Shown here in pieces: positions 1-10,342 of a stretch of 64,000 bases of DNA. The first letter of the stretch is position 1; every line of letters starts with the position of its first letter. Origin of the DNA: Candidatus Zixiibacteriota bacterium (GTDB taxonomy: Bacteria; Zixibacteria; MSB-5A5; GN15; FEB-12). Both the position numbers and the translations under genes were made by a program. The notes under the pieces were generated by a model that saw only the letters and a list, made by a program, of their open reading frames with translations, was not told the origin of the DNA and did not search any database. The stretch spans positions 169,979-233,978 of the forward strand of contig JACZXB010000002.1 of the NCBI GenBank assembly GCA_022571845.1. Direction: 5' to 3'.

Positions 1-1
1 T

Positions 2-205
2 GTCGGTGACTACGTGCTGTTCGGGACAATGTCGGGAATTTTATACAGCCTGAGAGCCGAAGATGGCTTGATTGCCGCACGTCGCGAGCTGGCCGGGTCA
101 ATTTTATTTTCTCCTGTTTCCGATGGCCGGCATATCTTTGTGGCCACCGACAAAGGGGAGCTGCTTTGCTTGGGCTCAGCCCCTGAAACTGCCTCTATTA
201 AATAA
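2..205 (+). CDS. C-terminal fragment of a PQQ-like beta-propeller repeat protein (5' truncated by window edge)
   Basis: Open frame from window start; 'LFGTMSGILYSLRAEDGLIAARRELAGSILFSPVSDGRHIFVATDKGELLCL' resembles PQQ/WD-like propeller blades. Confidence 0.6.
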   Translation, partial: VGDYVLFGTMSGILYSLRAEDGLIAARRELAGSILFSPVSDGRHIFVATDKGELLCLGSAPETASIK

Positions 206-385
206 TAAAACATCAAGAATTTTTGCCTTTAGCAGCTAAAGCCACCTGCCATTTTGGCCGATAGACCGCCATATGTGTATTTCATGTATGACATAAACGC
301 AGGTCAGTCTGCCATATTGTCTGTATATTTTGGCGTAAAATATAAGAAAATATTCAAGTTATTGTAATATAATGACTTAGCAACT

Positions 386-401
386 TGGCACGAAATTTGT
401 T
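386..401 (+). promoter_or_regulatory. Near-consensus sigma54 -24/-12 element (TGGCACG-AAAT-TTGTT) upstream of hsp20
   Basis: TGGCACG matches the -24 consensus exactly; the -12 is TTGTT rather than TTGCT. Confidence 0.45.
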
Positions 402-464
402 TATAAGTTTGATAGAAATGGAAACTAACAAACAACATAATAGTCCAACATGGAGGATTAAAAG

Positions 465-923
465 ATGAGAAGTTTAATGATTTCACCAAGCCGCAATGTT
501 TTCCCGTTTGAAAAGATTTTCGATAATTTCTTTTCAAATTCACCGTTTCTAGAAGATGCCGGCAATATCTGCAATGTCGCGAATGCCGAAAGCAGTTTTT
601 CACCACGGGTGAATATCACCGAAACCGATGACCAGCTTAAGCTGAACTTTGAGATGCCCGGAATCGACAAGTCCAAAATCAAAGTTACCGTAAAAAACGG
701 CCTGCTTACTGTCAGCGGTGAGCGCAGTGTCGAGCAAAAGACAGAGACCGAAGATTTTGTGAGAAGCGAAATTTTCACCGGACAGTTCTCGCGTTCGTTT
801 ACGCTGCCCAAGAATGTCCGGACGGACAAAATCAAAGCCGACTACAAAAACGGTATGCTGCTTATATCTCTGCCTAAGACCGAAGAGTCCAAGCCCAAAG
901 AAATCGATATCAGCATCAACTAA
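465..923 (+). CDS. Hsp20/alpha-crystallin family small heat shock protein
   Basis: 'FEMPGIDKSKIKVTVKNGLLTVSGER...FSRSFTLPKNV...ADYKNGMLLISLPK' is typical alpha-crystallin domain; GGAGG RBS upstream. Confidence 0.95.
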   Translation: MRSLMISPSRNVFPFEKIFDNFFSNSPFLEDAGNICNVANAESSFSPRVNITETDDQLKLNFEMPGIDKSKIKVTVKNGLLTVSGERSVEQKTETEDFVRSEIFTGQFSRSFTLPKNVRTDKIKADYKNGMLLISLPKTEESKPKEIDISIN

Positions 924-972
924 GCTGTTTCTAATTTGATTCACTTACAGTAGTTGCAGTTAATGAGAGCAA

Positions 973-1009
973 GGCCGGTTGTATTAAATGACAACCGGTC
1001 TTTTTTTTG
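973..1009 (+). terminator. Rho-independent terminator after hsp20
   Basis: CCGGTTGT...ACAACCGG stem followed by TC and a T8 run. Confidence 0.85.
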
Positions 1010-1070
1010 CCCGGGGTTTATGAGACGAAAAAATATTGAAGAGGCATATTAGAATTGAGCAGGGTTTATT

Positions 1071-1166
1071 CTGTCATTGTGAGCCCTGATGAAATCGGGG
1101 TGTGGCAATCACAATCGACAAAAGACGAGATTGCTTCGTTGCTTCGCTCCTCGCAATGACTGTAAT
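1071..1166. repeat. Dispersed palindromic repeat (TCATTGYGAG...CTCGCAATGAC family)
   Basis: Shares 'gagattgcttcgt(t/c)(g/a)cttcgctcctcgcaatgac' with the element at 16119-16237. Confidence 0.75.
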
Positions 1167-1218
1167 GACTGTATTGTGCTTACAGCTCTGATTAGTCCAT
1201 CCACGCCTATGCATTCTT

Positions 1219-1243
1219 CACCCTGAGCTTGTCGAAGGGTGAC
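1219..1243. repeat. REP-like hairpin CACCCTgagcttgtcgaAGGGTG
   Basis: Perfect 6-bp inverted repeat with spacer; common type of dispersed intergenic palindrome. Confidence 0.6.
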
Positions 1244-1353
1244 ATATCAAGGGGCAGCTGAGGACACGCCATAGGCGGCCGCCCACGTGATTTTCTTTTG
1301 GTCGCCCACTGCTTGCAGTGGGATCCTCTAATCCAGCAGAAATCTCCAGGCAC

Positions 1354-1430
1354 GTAGGGCAAAACCCTTTAGCGGTTTTGCCTAATAGTAAAAGAAAGAT
1401 TTGGCAGAACCACTTCGGGTTCTGCCCTAC
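1354..1430. repeat. Compound palindromic repeat GTAGGGC...GCCCTAC with two internal hairpins
   Basis: Outer GTAGGGC/GCCCTAC; inner AAAACC..GGTTTT and GGCAGAACC..GGGTTCTGCC inverted repeats. Confidence 0.65.
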
Positions 1431-1490
1431 GAGAACTAAGAAAGTGATTGTATTATAGACCACCGCGACCTTATAATTACAGCATAAATT

Positions 1491-1775
1491 ATGACAGACC
1501 AAAATTTCCAGCGCCAGGGCAACGACATTTACACTTCGGTAACGATTCCGTTCACCGAGGCGATTCTCGGTACTAAAGTGAATATCAAAACACTCAGCAA
1601 GACCGTCTCGCTCTCTGTGCCTGCCGGCACCCAGCCGGGGACGATACTTCGCCTAAACGGCCAGGGCCTGGCAGTCACCGGAACATCGGGCGATCTCTTT
1701 GTCGAAATAAACGTATCCCTGCCCAAAACGCTGACAGACGAGGAGAGGAAGATTATAGAGGAGTGGGAGGAGTAA
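1491..1775 (+). CDS. DnaJ/CbpA C-terminal substrate-binding domain fragment without J domain (possible remnant)
   Basis: 'DIYTSVTIPFTEAILGTKVNIKTL...VSLSVPAGTQPGTILRLNGQGL...GDLFVEINVSLPKTLTDEERKIIEE' is the DnaJ CTD-II signature; no HPD-containing J domain upstream. Confidence 0.8.
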   Translation: MTDQNFQRQGNDIYTSVTIPFTEAILGTKVNIKTLSKTVSLSVPAGTQPGTILRLNGQGLAVTGTSGDLFVEINVSLPKTLTDEERKIIEEWEE

Positions 1776-1776
1776 A

Positions 1777-2337
1777 TTGTTTGATTGGATATGGGACAAT
1801 AAACTTTGGGTGGCTTCGAGCATCGTTTTTCCTATTGCAATTTGGCTGGTCAATAAGTGGTCTAGACCACGTCTGCGACTGAAGCTGTCAGATGGGAAAT
1901 ACACAACTATAAAGAACCCTCATACAGGGTTCAAATTTCAATGGGCACGAGCTGATGTCAATACAAGGTCGAGACGAATGATTAAGAACTGCCGTACATA
2001 CATTACTAGAATTCGATTCCAAGAACTTGGTTCAGATTCACCAGCCGTTGAAGTGATAGATTCAAGGATACCGATCGCGTGGGCCAATTCAAATTTGCAA
2101 TTAAGTTGCGATATAACAGGCCAGCCTGTTAAAGCACTTGTATATCGCTTTTCCGGCGATGGTCTAGATGTTTTAAGAGACGAAAATCTAAAAACTACTA
2201 AAGAGCTTTGTGAAAAGGGAACATATTGGTTTCATCTGCAAAGTGAAGCGGAAAACGCAAAAGCGGGAACAGCAGTTTTCAAAGTTTTTTTTGAAAAACA
2301 AGGCAAGATACCAGAAATCGAACAAGAAAGGAGTTGA
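1777..2337 (+). CDS. Hypothetical membrane-anchored protein
   Basis: N-terminal hydrophobic segment 'LWVASSIVFPIAIWLV' and uncharacterised C-terminal region. Confidence 0.5.
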   Translation: MFDWIWDNKLWVASSIVFPIAIWLVNKWSRPRLRLKLSDGKYTTIKNPHTGFKFQWARADVNTRSRRMIKNCRTYITRIRFQELGSDSPAVEVIDSRIPIAWANSNLQLSCDITGQPVKALVYRFSGDGLDVLRDENLKTTKELCEKGTYWFHLQSEAENAKAGTAVFKVFFEKQGKIPEIEQERS

Positions 2338-2383
2338 AACAATTGAACCTAAATAAATGCACAGAACGCCCAATTCTCAATGG

Positions 2384-2995
2384 CTATTCTTCTTTCTTCT
2401 TCTCCCGCAGGCGTTTGTTGCGTTCGGTGATATCGCCTCTGATTAGAGTGCGAAACTTGCCCAGGCATTCGGTAAACTTTTGCTCGGCCACAAATTTTGG
2501 CTGAAGCCTTTTAATTGTCAGTTCGAAAATCAGCACTTCGTGGGCGCCGTCGAAATACGACATCATCACCGTCGGAATAAAGCGGGTGCTGTCATTAAAA
2601 TAAAAAGTCGGCAGCAGCTTGCCGTCTTTGTTAAAGACCGAATCCACCGGCCTGATCAGCAGAGTTTTGCCGTAATGTTTTCGTATCTGCAAGGTGTCAT
2701 CTTTGATAAGTTCGCTGAAAAAATCGACTTTGCTTTTTTTCTTCATGAAGCGGAAAATGTTGATATCAATCGTAATATCAGCCGAGTCATAAAGCTGCCC
2801 ATTCGGCACAAAGGCCAGCGAATAGCCGGCGCTTTTGACTTCGTCGGTAATAAGCTGAAAACCGTCGGGGGGATAGATAATATAGTTATATTTTTCGCCC
2901 TCAAAAAAGGCGGTGTTGCTATCGAGCGCGACCTCGTCCGCATGCGCACTTGAGGCCATAAGCAGGGCTGCAAATAGGATTATTCTGTTCAACAT
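2384..2995 (-). CDS. Hypothetical secreted/periplasmic protein
   Basis: Likely start at internal Met (MLNRIILFAALLMASSAHA signal peptide); the ORF-track extension to 3124 reads through a repeat. Confidence 0.65.
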   Translation of the reverse strand: MLNRIILFAALLMASSAHADEVALDSNTAFFEGEKYNYIIYPPDGFQLITDEVKSAGYSLAFVPNGQLYDSADITIDINIFRFMKKKSKVDFFSELIKDDTLQIRKHYGKTLLIRPVDSVFNKDGKLLPTFYFNDSTRFIPTVMMSYFDGAHEVLIFELTIKRLQPKFVAEQKFTECLGKFRTLIRGDITERNKRLREKKKEE

Positions 2996-3068
2996 TCGCA
3001 CAGTCTGATTATCGGCAGATGCTGCAATGTTTACAGCATAAAATTTGTCTGCACTTGTCATTCGCGCG

Positions 3069-3160
3069 TATAAACCTGAGCGAAGTCGAGGGGCAGGCTG
3101 GAATCCATTTTTTGTATTTGTCATACTTCGACTCCCACGGGACTTTGTCCGCTCAGTATG
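3069..3160. repeat. Dispersed repeat element (GCAGGCTGGAATCCATTTTT / GACTCCCACGGGACTTTGTCCGCTC modules)
   Basis: Modules recur at about 18068-18110 (caggctggaatccatc) and about 20652-20676 (gactcctacgggacttcgtacgct). Confidence 0.6.
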
Positions 3161-3165
3161 ACTTC

Positions 3166-4401
3166 TTACCAGCCGCAGGTAGGTTTGAGTCCACCGCGGA
3201 AAATGAAGTCGACCAGATTCGTCAGGTCAATAATATTAGATAAACCGCCACTGCCATCAAGATCGGCTGCATCTAAATGTGTCGGAGGTGGTCCGCCTCG
3301 AAAAATGAAATCGACTAAATATGTCAGGTCGAGAATATTGGAACCGACTAAATCAAAGTTTATATCTCCGCAGGGATAGTAGCTTAATACCGGTCTGCTG
3401 CTTAACTGAACCAACTCCCCGCCAGATTCTACGAAGACTGTTAAAGTATCAGTTTGCGCGATTGTATCCGAGATAATCGTAGCGGAAAAAGTTTTGTCAC
3501 CGTTATTAACCACCGCAGACAAAGTTCCGCCGCCGCTGTTAATAATCACTACGCTGTCAGTATAACGTACCGTGTCACCGTCCAGATTAAAGGGAACGAC
3601 GGTAATGCTAATCGTAGCGGCGCCGTCTGCTCTAACAGCGTCGGGTACGTTTAAAACAATCGAACTATCCGCGTCTGCTTTTTGGCGGAGCTTCCAGTTG
3701 TCAAATTTAACCCGCAGCAGATCTATGGGGTCGGTTGAATCGATAGTAATGCCGACTATTTCAGATAAGTATGGAATTCCGTCGTCACCTATACGGGCCA
3801 CTTTGATATAGGCCGAAATGGATGATTTGCCGTCAGTGGTGCAGCGTGTATCCGCGCCGATAACTTTGGCAGCTTCAAGCGCGGCCATCAAACGATCTGC
3901 GAGCGGCCCGGATGTATTGAGAAAAACGAATTCCATAGAGTCGATTATCTGAGGTCCCAATAGAATATTCCCCTGTATGGAATAACCTGGTCCGGTGTGG
4001 TGGCCTTTCCACTCGATGCAGAGTTCACCGGTAAAGGCGGCCGAGGCTCCTTGTCCGGCCAGAGTAACGGCGCCGTATTGTCTTCGAGTCGGGTCATTTT
4101 GAACGTCGTTGGCTTCAAGCCAACTCATAATTGAATCGGGCGTAATGCCGGCAATTAGCAGAGCATGAGCATTGGCTTGATTGCCCGGGAGATAAAAGGA
4201 TTGGGTATTTATCGCCCCGATGCCCTCGACAACATCTTCAATTATATTTGACCCGGCAATACACGAGGCTCCGGCGCTGCCGACCTCGCCGGTAATCGTG
4301 TCAACGGCCACAATTGAAAAAGTAGCTTCTGCTTGCGGAGAAAGAAGAAAGCAAACAGAAGCGGCAATCAGAAAGATTTGATAACATTTAGAAATTTTCA
4401 T
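3166..4401 (-). CDS. Secreted DUF1028-type Ntn-hydrolase-like protein with C-terminal dockerin-like repeat pair
   Basis: 'ATFSIVAVDTITGEVGSAGASCIAGSNIIEDVVEGIGAINTQSFYLPGNQANA' (DUF1028); C-term 'GDINFDLVGSNILDLTYLVDFIFRGGPPPTHLDAADLDGSGGLSNIIDLTNLVDFIFRGG'. Confidence 0.85.
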   Translation of the reverse strand: MKISKCYQIFLIAASVCFLLSPQAEATFSIVAVDTITGEVGSAGASCIAGSNIIEDVVEGIGAINTQSFYLPGNQANAHALLIAGITPDSIMSWLEANDVQNDPTRRQYGAVTLAGQGASAAFTGELCIEWKGHHTGPGYSIQGNILLGPQIIDSMEFVFLNTSGPLADRLMAALEAAKVIGADTRCTTDGKSSISAYIKVARIGDDGIPYLSEIVGITIDSTDPIDLLRVKFDNWKLRQKADADSSIVLNVPDAVRADGAATISITVVPFNLDGDTVRYTDSVVIINSGGGTLSAVVNNGDKTFSATIISDTIAQTDTLTVFVESGGELVQLSSRPVLSYYPCGDINFDLVGSNILDLTYLVDFIFRGGPPPTHLDAADLDGSGGLSNIIDLTNLVDFIFRGGLKPTCGW

Positions 4402-4592
4402 AGCAACACCTGTGGTATTTTCGGCCTCTTAAGAAAAACTTAGTACCACCCCGTTTGAGAGGCCGGCTTAGTTTATAGAATCAAATATAGGTTATTTTGA
4501 CATTTTTGCAATGCTTTACAAGCGTCCTAACCGGACATATATTCTTGTTCACTAATTGTTAACAGACAAGAGCTTACGGAATAATTTGAGAT

Positions 4593-6392
4593 TTGAATAA
4601 GAAAATCAGAATAGGCAATGCCGGGGGTTACTGGGGAGATGACCTCTCGGCATTGAAGCGGCAGCTTTCGGGCGGCCCGCTGGATTATATCACTATGGAC
4701 TTTCTGGCCGAAATCACGATGTCCATTCTACAGCGTCAGAAACAGAAAAATCCGGAACTCGGCTATGCCGGTGATTTTCTGGATCAGATTAGAGAATGTC
4801 TCTCGCTAATTGTTAAGAAAAAAGTCACAGTAATTTCAAGTGCCGGAGGGATAAATCCGGTTGGTCTGGGACAGAAGATTATTGAGATTGCCAAAGAGCA
4901 GGGGATAAAAATCAAAGTCGGGGTGGTCCACGGCGACGACATCATGGACGATATCGACAGTCTGATGGCCAAAGGTGAAAAGTTCACCAATATGGATAAT
5001 GGTGATAAATTTCCCAAAGTTCGCGACAAAGTAACCTCGGCCAATGTTTATCTTGGCGCCGAGCCGGTGGTCAAAGCTCTGCAAGAAGGCTGCCAGATAA
5101 TCGTCACCGGACGTGTTACAGATACCGGTATAACTCTGGCGCCGATGATTTATGAGTTTGGCTGGCAGGCTGACGACTGGAATAAGATTGCAGCGGGGAT
5201 TGTTGCCGGGCATATCATAGAATGCGGCACGCAGTCGAGCGGCGGCAATATCAGTGACTGGACCGATGTCAAAACTTATGACAATATCGGCTACCCTATT
5301 ATTGAAATGGAAAGCAGCGGTAAGTTTATTGTCACCAAGCACAAAAACACAGGCGGTCTGGTATCTGAAAAGACTGTCAAAGAACAGCTTGTTTACGAAA
5401 TGGGCGACCCCTCTAATTATATCACACCCGACGGCATTGCCCGCTTTGATTCGATTGAGCTAAAAGATGAAGGCCAGAACCGGGTGCTTATCTCCGGTAT
5501 CAAAGGGGGGCCGCTGACTGATTTGTTTAAGATATCAATGTCATACAACGATGGCTGGAAAGCCAGCGGCGGAATTTTGATTTCAGGACCCGACACTTAC
5601 AAAAAAGCCAAAGTCGCGGCAGCTGTATTCTGGAAAAGACTTGGTCTAAAATATGAGCAAACTCGCACCGATATGATAGGCTCAGGCTCAATCTGGCCGA
5701 AATCTCTGGAGTCACCCGAAACAAATGAAATCATTTTACAATTTGGAGTGCGCGACCAAAATCGAAATAAAATCACTGAGTTCGGAAAATTATTATCATC
5801 GTTGATTCTTTCGGGACCTTCAGGAATGGCGGTAATAAGCGGACGTCCCCGGCCGTCGCAGGTAGTAGCCTACTGGCCGGCGCTGATGAAACGAGAAAAC
5901 GCCAGTTGCGAAATTTTGACATTGGATACCGAAGATAATCAAAATTCATTCGGCATCTCATTTAGTTCAGAAAAACAACAGTCCAAACCGCCTGCACCCC
6001 TGATTAAAAAAGCCAAAGTAAAAAAAGCAGCGGGAAAGCTCAAAGCAGGAAAACTGCAAGACCTTTGCTACGCCCGTTCCGGAGATAAAGGCGACACCTG
6101 TAATATCGGAGTGCTGGCGCGTTCACCCCAAATTTATAATTGGATAGTCGGATTTTTGACTGCTGCCAAAGTTAAAGCCTTTTTCAAGGGAATTACACTG
6201 GGTAAGGTCGTCAGATTTGAACTTGATAATCTGGAAGGCTTGAATTTTCTTTTAGAAGAATCTCTGGGAGGCGGCGGCACGCGCTCGCTGATGGTCGACC
6301 CGCAAGGGAAAACATTGGCGCAAGCGTTGTTGCAGATGCCAATAAAGGCGCCGTCATCGCTGTGGAGTAAGACTAAGAAAGCCAAACGATAA
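4593..6392 (+). CDS. AtuA-family acyclic terpene utilization-like protein (DUF1446) fused to AtuA C-terminal ferredoxin-fold-like domain
   Basis: '[42 protein letters not shown]' and '[25 protein letters not shown]' family motifs; clustered with an acyl-CoA carboxylase. Confidence 0.88.
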   Translation: MNKKIRIGNAGGYWGDDLSALKRQLSGGPLDYITMDFLAEITMSILQRQKQKNPELGYAGDFLDQIRECLSLIVKKKVTVISSAGGINPVGLGQKIIEIAKEQGIKIKVGVVHGDDIMDDIDSLMAKGEKFTNMDNGDKFPKVRDKVTSANVYLGAEPVVKALQEGCQIIVTGRVTDTGITLAPMIYEFGWQADDWNKIAAGIVAGHIIECGTQSSGGNISDWTDVKTYDNIGYPIIEMESSGKFIVTKHKNTGGLVSEKTVKEQLVYEMGDPSNYITPDGIARFDSIELKDEGQNRVLISGIKGGPLTDLFKISMSYNDGWKASGGILISGPDTYKKAKVAAAVFWKRLGLKYEQTRTDMIGSGSIWPKSLESPETNEIILQFGVRDQNRNKITEFGKLLSSLILSGPSGMAVISGRPRPSQVVAYWPALMKRENASCEILTLDTEDNQNSFGISFSSEKQQSKPPAPLIKKAKVKKAAGKLKAGKLQDLCYARSGDKGDTCNIGVLARSPQIYNWIVGFLTAAKVKAFFKGITLGKVVRFELDNLEGLNFLLEESLGGGGTRSLMVDPQGKTLAQALLQMPIKAPSSLWSKTKKAKR

Positions 6393-6393
6393 T

Positions 6394-8001
6394 ATGTTTA
6401 GAATAGAATCAAAAATAGACACTAAGTCGGCAGATTTCAAAGAAAACGCGAAAAGTAACAAGTCGGCGCATGCTACTTTCAAAGAACGTCTGGAGCAGGT
6501 TAAGCTTGGCGGACCGGAAAAATCGCGTCAACGTCATTTAGACCGCGGTAAACTGCTGACCCGTGAGCGAGTCAAAAAACTGCTCGACAAGAATACACCA
6601 TTTTTGGAATTAAGCTCACTTGCAGCCTGGGATATGTATGACAACAATGCTCCCTCGGCCGGAATCATAACCGGGGTCGTAGTAGTGCACGGCCGAGAAG
6701 TTATGGTCATCGCCAATGACGCCACAGTCAAAGGCGGTACCTACTACCCGATGACAATTCTAAAACATGCCCGGGCGCAGGAGGTAGCCGAGACCAATCA
6801 CTTGCCCTGTGTTTATCTGGTAGATTCAGGCGGCATTTATCTGCCGCTGCAGTCGGGCACGTTTCCGGACAAGGACCACTTCGGCCGAATTTTCTATAAC
6901 GAAGCCCGCATGTCGGCCAAAGGAATTGCCCAAATTTCTGTGGTGATGGGCAGCTGTACAGCCGGCGGAGCCTATCTACCGGCCATGTCCGATGAATCTA
7001 TCATTGTCAAAAATCAGGGAACTATCTTTATCGGTGGACCACCTCTGGTAAAAGCTGCTACCGGTGAAGAAGTAACAGCCGAAGAACTTGGCGGAGCCGA
7101 AGTTCACTGCCGGACTTCGGGTGTGACCGACCACTATGCCCAGAATGATGAACATGCTTTACAGATTTGCCGCAACGTCATTGAAAACTTAAATCGCAAG
7201 AGACCAACTTCATTGAATTGTTCTGCGTCCGAAGATCCCTACTATGATCCCGAAGAATTATACGGGGTGGTCAATTTTGATCTCCGTAAGCCGTACGACA
7301 TTCGCGAAGTGATAGCGCGCATAGTCGATGGCTCCTATTTTCACGAATTTAAGCAGCTCTATGGAGCTACTCTGGTAACTGGATTTGCCAATATCATGGG
7401 CTACCCGGTTGGTATAATCGGCAACAACGGAATTCTGTTTTCGGAGTCATCGCTTAAGGGCGCTCATTTTATAGAACTCTGCTGTGAAAGAAAAATTCCG
7501 TTAATCTTTTTGCAGAATATATCCGGCTTTATTGTCGGGCGTCAATATGAAGCAGGCGGCATAGCCCGCGATGGCGCCAAGCTTGTTCACGCCGTAGCCA
7601 ATGCTAACGTCCCCAAATTCACACTGGTAGTAGGTGGCTCCTATGGCGCCGGCAACTACGCCATGTGCGGCCGCGGATATTTCCCGCGACTGATGTGGAT
7701 GTGGCCAAACTCCCGTATTTGTGTTATGGGGGGAGAACAGGCGGCCGATGTTCTAGCTTCAGTTAAAATTAAGCAGTCTGAATCAAAGGGGCAGAAGCTC
7801 TCGCAAAAAGATATTGATGAAATCAGAAAGCCTATCATAGAAAAATACGATGAGGAATCAACACCGTACTTTTCGGGAGCGCGTCTCTGGGATGACGGCA
7901 TTATCGGTATGACCGACACCCGGCAGGCGCTGGCGCTGGGAATTTCTATGTCATTAAATGCCCCGATAGCCGATGCCAAGTTTGGCATTTTCAGAATGTA
8001 A
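6394..8001 (+). CDS. Acyl-CoA carboxylase carboxyltransferase subunit (methylcrotonoyl-CoA carboxylase beta-like)
   Basis: '[29 protein letters not shown]', '[42 protein letters not shown]' typical of MCCB/AtuC. Confidence 0.92.
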   Translation: MFRIESKIDTKSADFKENAKSNKSAHATFKERLEQVKLGGPEKSRQRHLDRGKLLTRERVKKLLDKNTPFLELSSLAAWDMYDNNAPSAGIITGVVVVHGREVMVIANDATVKGGTYYPMTILKHARAQEVAETNHLPCVYLVDSGGIYLPLQSGTFPDKDHFGRIFYNEARMSAKGIAQISVVMGSCTAGGAYLPAMSDESIIVKNQGTIFIGGPPLVKAATGEEVTAEELGGAEVHCRTSGVTDHYAQNDEHALQICRNVIENLNRKRPTSLNCSASEDPYYDPEELYGVVNFDLRKPYDIREVIARIVDGSYFHEFKQLYGATLVTGFANIMGYPVGIIGNNGILFSESSLKGAHFIELCCERKIPLIFLQNISGFIVGRQYEAGGIARDGAKLVHAVANANVPKFTLVVGGSYGAGNYAMCGRGYFPRLMWMWPNSRICVMGGEQAADVLASVKIKQSESKGQKLSQKDIDEIRKPIIEKYDEESTPYFSGARLWDDGIIGMTDTRQALALGISMSLNAPIADAKFGIFRM

Positions 8002-8007
8002 AACAAT

Positions 8008-8790
8008 ATGAGTTACACTACATTAATATATGAAAAGAGGGGACAGGTTGCCAATATCACTTTCAATCGTCCGGAAATTCACAATGCCTTTAACTCAACT
8101 GTCATTCGTGAAATGGCGGCAGTCTTAACAGAGATAGATAAAGATAATGAACTTCGGGTGGTGGTTCTGACCGGTAAAGGCAAGTCGTTTTGTGCCGGCG
8201 CTGATGTGAACTGGATGAAAGATGTCGTCGAGCAGCCTTATGAAAAAAATCTGTCCGAGTCCAACGAACTCTCCGATTTGTTTGACCAGATATATTCTTT
8301 CAGGCTGCCGGTAATCGGCAGAATTAACGGCGCCGCCATAGGCGGCGGTACCGGTTTTGTGGCGGTCTGTGATATCGCTATTGCGGCGCGCTCTGCCATA
8401 TTTTCATTTTCGGAAGTTAAAATCGGTCTGGTGCCCGCTTGTATCGGTCCCTATGTCATCAAGAAAATGGGGGAAGGCAAAGCCCGTGAGCTGTTTATTA
8501 CAGGTGAAAGAATGCCGGCAGCAAGAGCCTGCGAAGTAGGCTTGATAAATAAAGTCGTAGATGACGATCAGCTTGATAAGGCAGTAGATGAACTTGTCGA
8601 ATCTTTACTATCATCCGGACCAAAGGCCGTATCAAACGCCAAGAAACTTATCAGCGCCCTGCCGCTGATGTCCAAAGAAGAATATAAACCGTACACCGCC
8701 AGGCTGATTGCGGAACTTCGAAAATCAGACGAAGGTCAGGAAGGCATGAATGCCTTCCTGGACAAGCGCAAACCGAAATGGTCTCCGTAA
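8008..8790 (+). CDS. Enoyl-CoA hydratase/isomerase (methylglutaconyl-CoA hydratase-like by context)
   Basis: 'GKGKSFCAGADVNWMKD...INGAAIGGGTGFVAVCDIAIAARSAIFSFSEVKIGLVPACIGPYV' crotonase signature. Confidence 0.9.
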   Translation: MSYTTLIYEKRGQVANITFNRPEIHNAFNSTVIREMAAVLTEIDKDNELRVVVLTGKGKSFCAGADVNWMKDVVEQPYEKNLSESNELSDLFDQIYSFRLPVIGRINGAAIGGGTGFVAVCDIAIAARSAIFSFSEVKIGLVPACIGPYVIKKMGEGKARELFITGERMPAARACEVGLINKVVDDDQLDKAVDELVESLLSSGPKAVSNAKKLISALPLMSKEEYKPYTARLIAELRKSDEGQEGMNAFLDKRKPKWSP

Positions 8791-8821
8791 GTGACGCTGT
8801 CACCCTGTTTCTGAGGGTCGC

Positions 8822-10342
8822 ATGAGCCAGTTCCCCCAAAAAATACTTATTGCGAATCGCTCAGAAATTGCTGTGCGAATTATTAATGGCTGCCAAGCGC
8901 TCGGTATTGCGACTGTTGCAGTCTATTCAGATGCAGATAAAAACAGCAAACATAAGCTCTTAGCTGATGAGTCGGTACATCTGGGCAACTCGCCGCCGCT
9001 TGAATCATATCTTAATTTTGATAAAATAATCAAAGCTGCCCAAGCTACCGGCGCCGATGCTATTCATCCGGGCTACGGCTTTCTATCAGAGAACGCTTTA
9101 TTTGCTGAGCGCTGCCAAAAAGAAAATATCAAATTCATAGGTCCCTCGCCTGAGGCCATACGCCTGATGGGTGATAAAATCGAATCCAGAAAAGTTGCAG
9201 CCAAAGCCGGAGTGCCGGTCACGCCCGGCATGGCAGGCTGTGCTGCGGATATAGACTCGTTTCGGACAGAAGCTGCCAGAGTCGGTTATCCGGTGCTGAT
9301 AAAAGCCTCGGCCGGCGGAGGCGGTAAAGGTATGCGGGCAGTCGAAAACGAAAGCGAACTTGCAGCGGCTATCGAAGCCGCCCAAAGGGAAGCACAAAAC
9401 GCCTTTGGTGATGATCGCGTTTATCTTGAAAAAATGATTGTCAATCCGCGTCATATAGAATTTCAGATTTTAGCTGACGAACATGGCAACTGCCTGCACC
9501 TCTTTGAAAGGGAATGCTCTATCCAGAGACGGCACCAAAAAATAATCGAAGAGACACCCTCGGTTGCACTTAATGAAAACTTGCGCCAGAAAATGGGAGC
9601 AGACGCTGTCAAAGTCGCTAAAGCGGCTAACTACTCAAACGCCGGTACAGTAGAGTTTCTATTAGACGAAAATGGCAGTTACTATTTTTTAGAAATGAAC
9701 ACGCGCCTGCAAGTTGAGCATCCTATTACAGAGATGGTAACCGGAATTGATCTGGTGGCTGAGCAGATTAAAATAGCAGCAGGCGAAAAGCTGGGCAAGC
9801 ATCTCAATAATATTTCACAAAATGGCCACGCCATAGAATGCCGTATCTATGCCGAAGATGCTGACAACAATTTTATGCCGTCAATCGGCAAGCTGCTACT
9901 TTATCGGGAGCCAGTCGGCGACGGTGTCCGGGTAGATTCTGGTGTTGCCGTCGGGAGTGAAGTAACGATCGACTACGACCCCATAATGTCAAAACTGATT
10001 GTCCATGCCCCCGACCGCCAGACAGCCATCACTAACTTGATAGAAGCCTTAAAGCGTTATAAAATATTAGGCGTGAAGACATGCCGTTATTTTCTCACAG
10101 AAGTTTTGCAGCATAAAAACTTTGCCAATGGCCGGACATTCACCAATTTCATTGAAACTAACATGACAAACATGCCGAACTCTTCAAACGGTATGGAATC
10201 TTACAACGAACTGGCCGCAGCAGCAGCCGCCATGCTATCGTCTAAAAGTTCGAGCTTACTGTACTCGGATATTGACGACCTGCCCCCCTCCCCCTGGCAA
10301 CTGCTGGGAGACTGGTCGATTGGGAGTTCCATTAGTGGCTGA
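8822..10342 (+). CDS. Biotin carboxylase subunit of acyl-CoA carboxylase (MCC-alpha-like N-terminal part)
   Basis: 'KILIANRSEIAVRI', 'HPGYGFLSENALFAE', 'ASAGGGGKGMR', 'FLEMNTRLQVEHPITEMVTGIDLV' biotin carboxylase motifs. Confidence 0.93.
   Translation: MSQFPQKILIANRSEIAVRIINGCQALGIATVAVYSDADKNSKHKLLADESVHLGNSPPLESYLNFDKIIKAAQATGADAIHPGYGFLSENALFAERCQKENIKFIGPSPEAIRLMGDKIESRKVAAKAGVPVTPGMAGCAADIDSFRTEAARVGYPVLIKASAGGGGKGMRAVENESELAAAIEAAQREAQNAFGDDRVYLEKMIVNPRHIEFQILADEHGNCLHLFERECSIQRRHQKIIEETPSVALNENLRQKMGADAVKVAKAANYSNAGTVEFLLDENGSYYFLEMNTRLQVEHPITEMVTGIDLVAEQIKIAAGEKLGKHLNNISQNGHAIECRIYAEDADNNFMPSIGKLLLYREPVGDGVRVDSGVAVGSEVTIDYDPIMSKLIVHAPDRQTAITNLIEALKRYKILGVKTCRYFLTEVLQHKNFANGRTFTNFIETNMTNMPNSSNGMESYNELAAAAAAMLSSKSSSLLYSDIDDLPPSPWQLLGDWSIGSSISG

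Noticed and set aside
2480-2953. 157-aa + strand ORF
   Set aside because: Antisense to a signal-peptide-bearing protein on the minus strand; translation shows no family features
3004-3124. N-terminal extension of the minus-strand protein at 2384-2995
   Set aside because: It translates part of a dispersed repeat; a proper signal peptide starts at 2995
4836-5342. 168-aa minus-strand ORF
   Set aside because: Antisense to the conserved AtuA-family gene; composition typical of shadow ORFs
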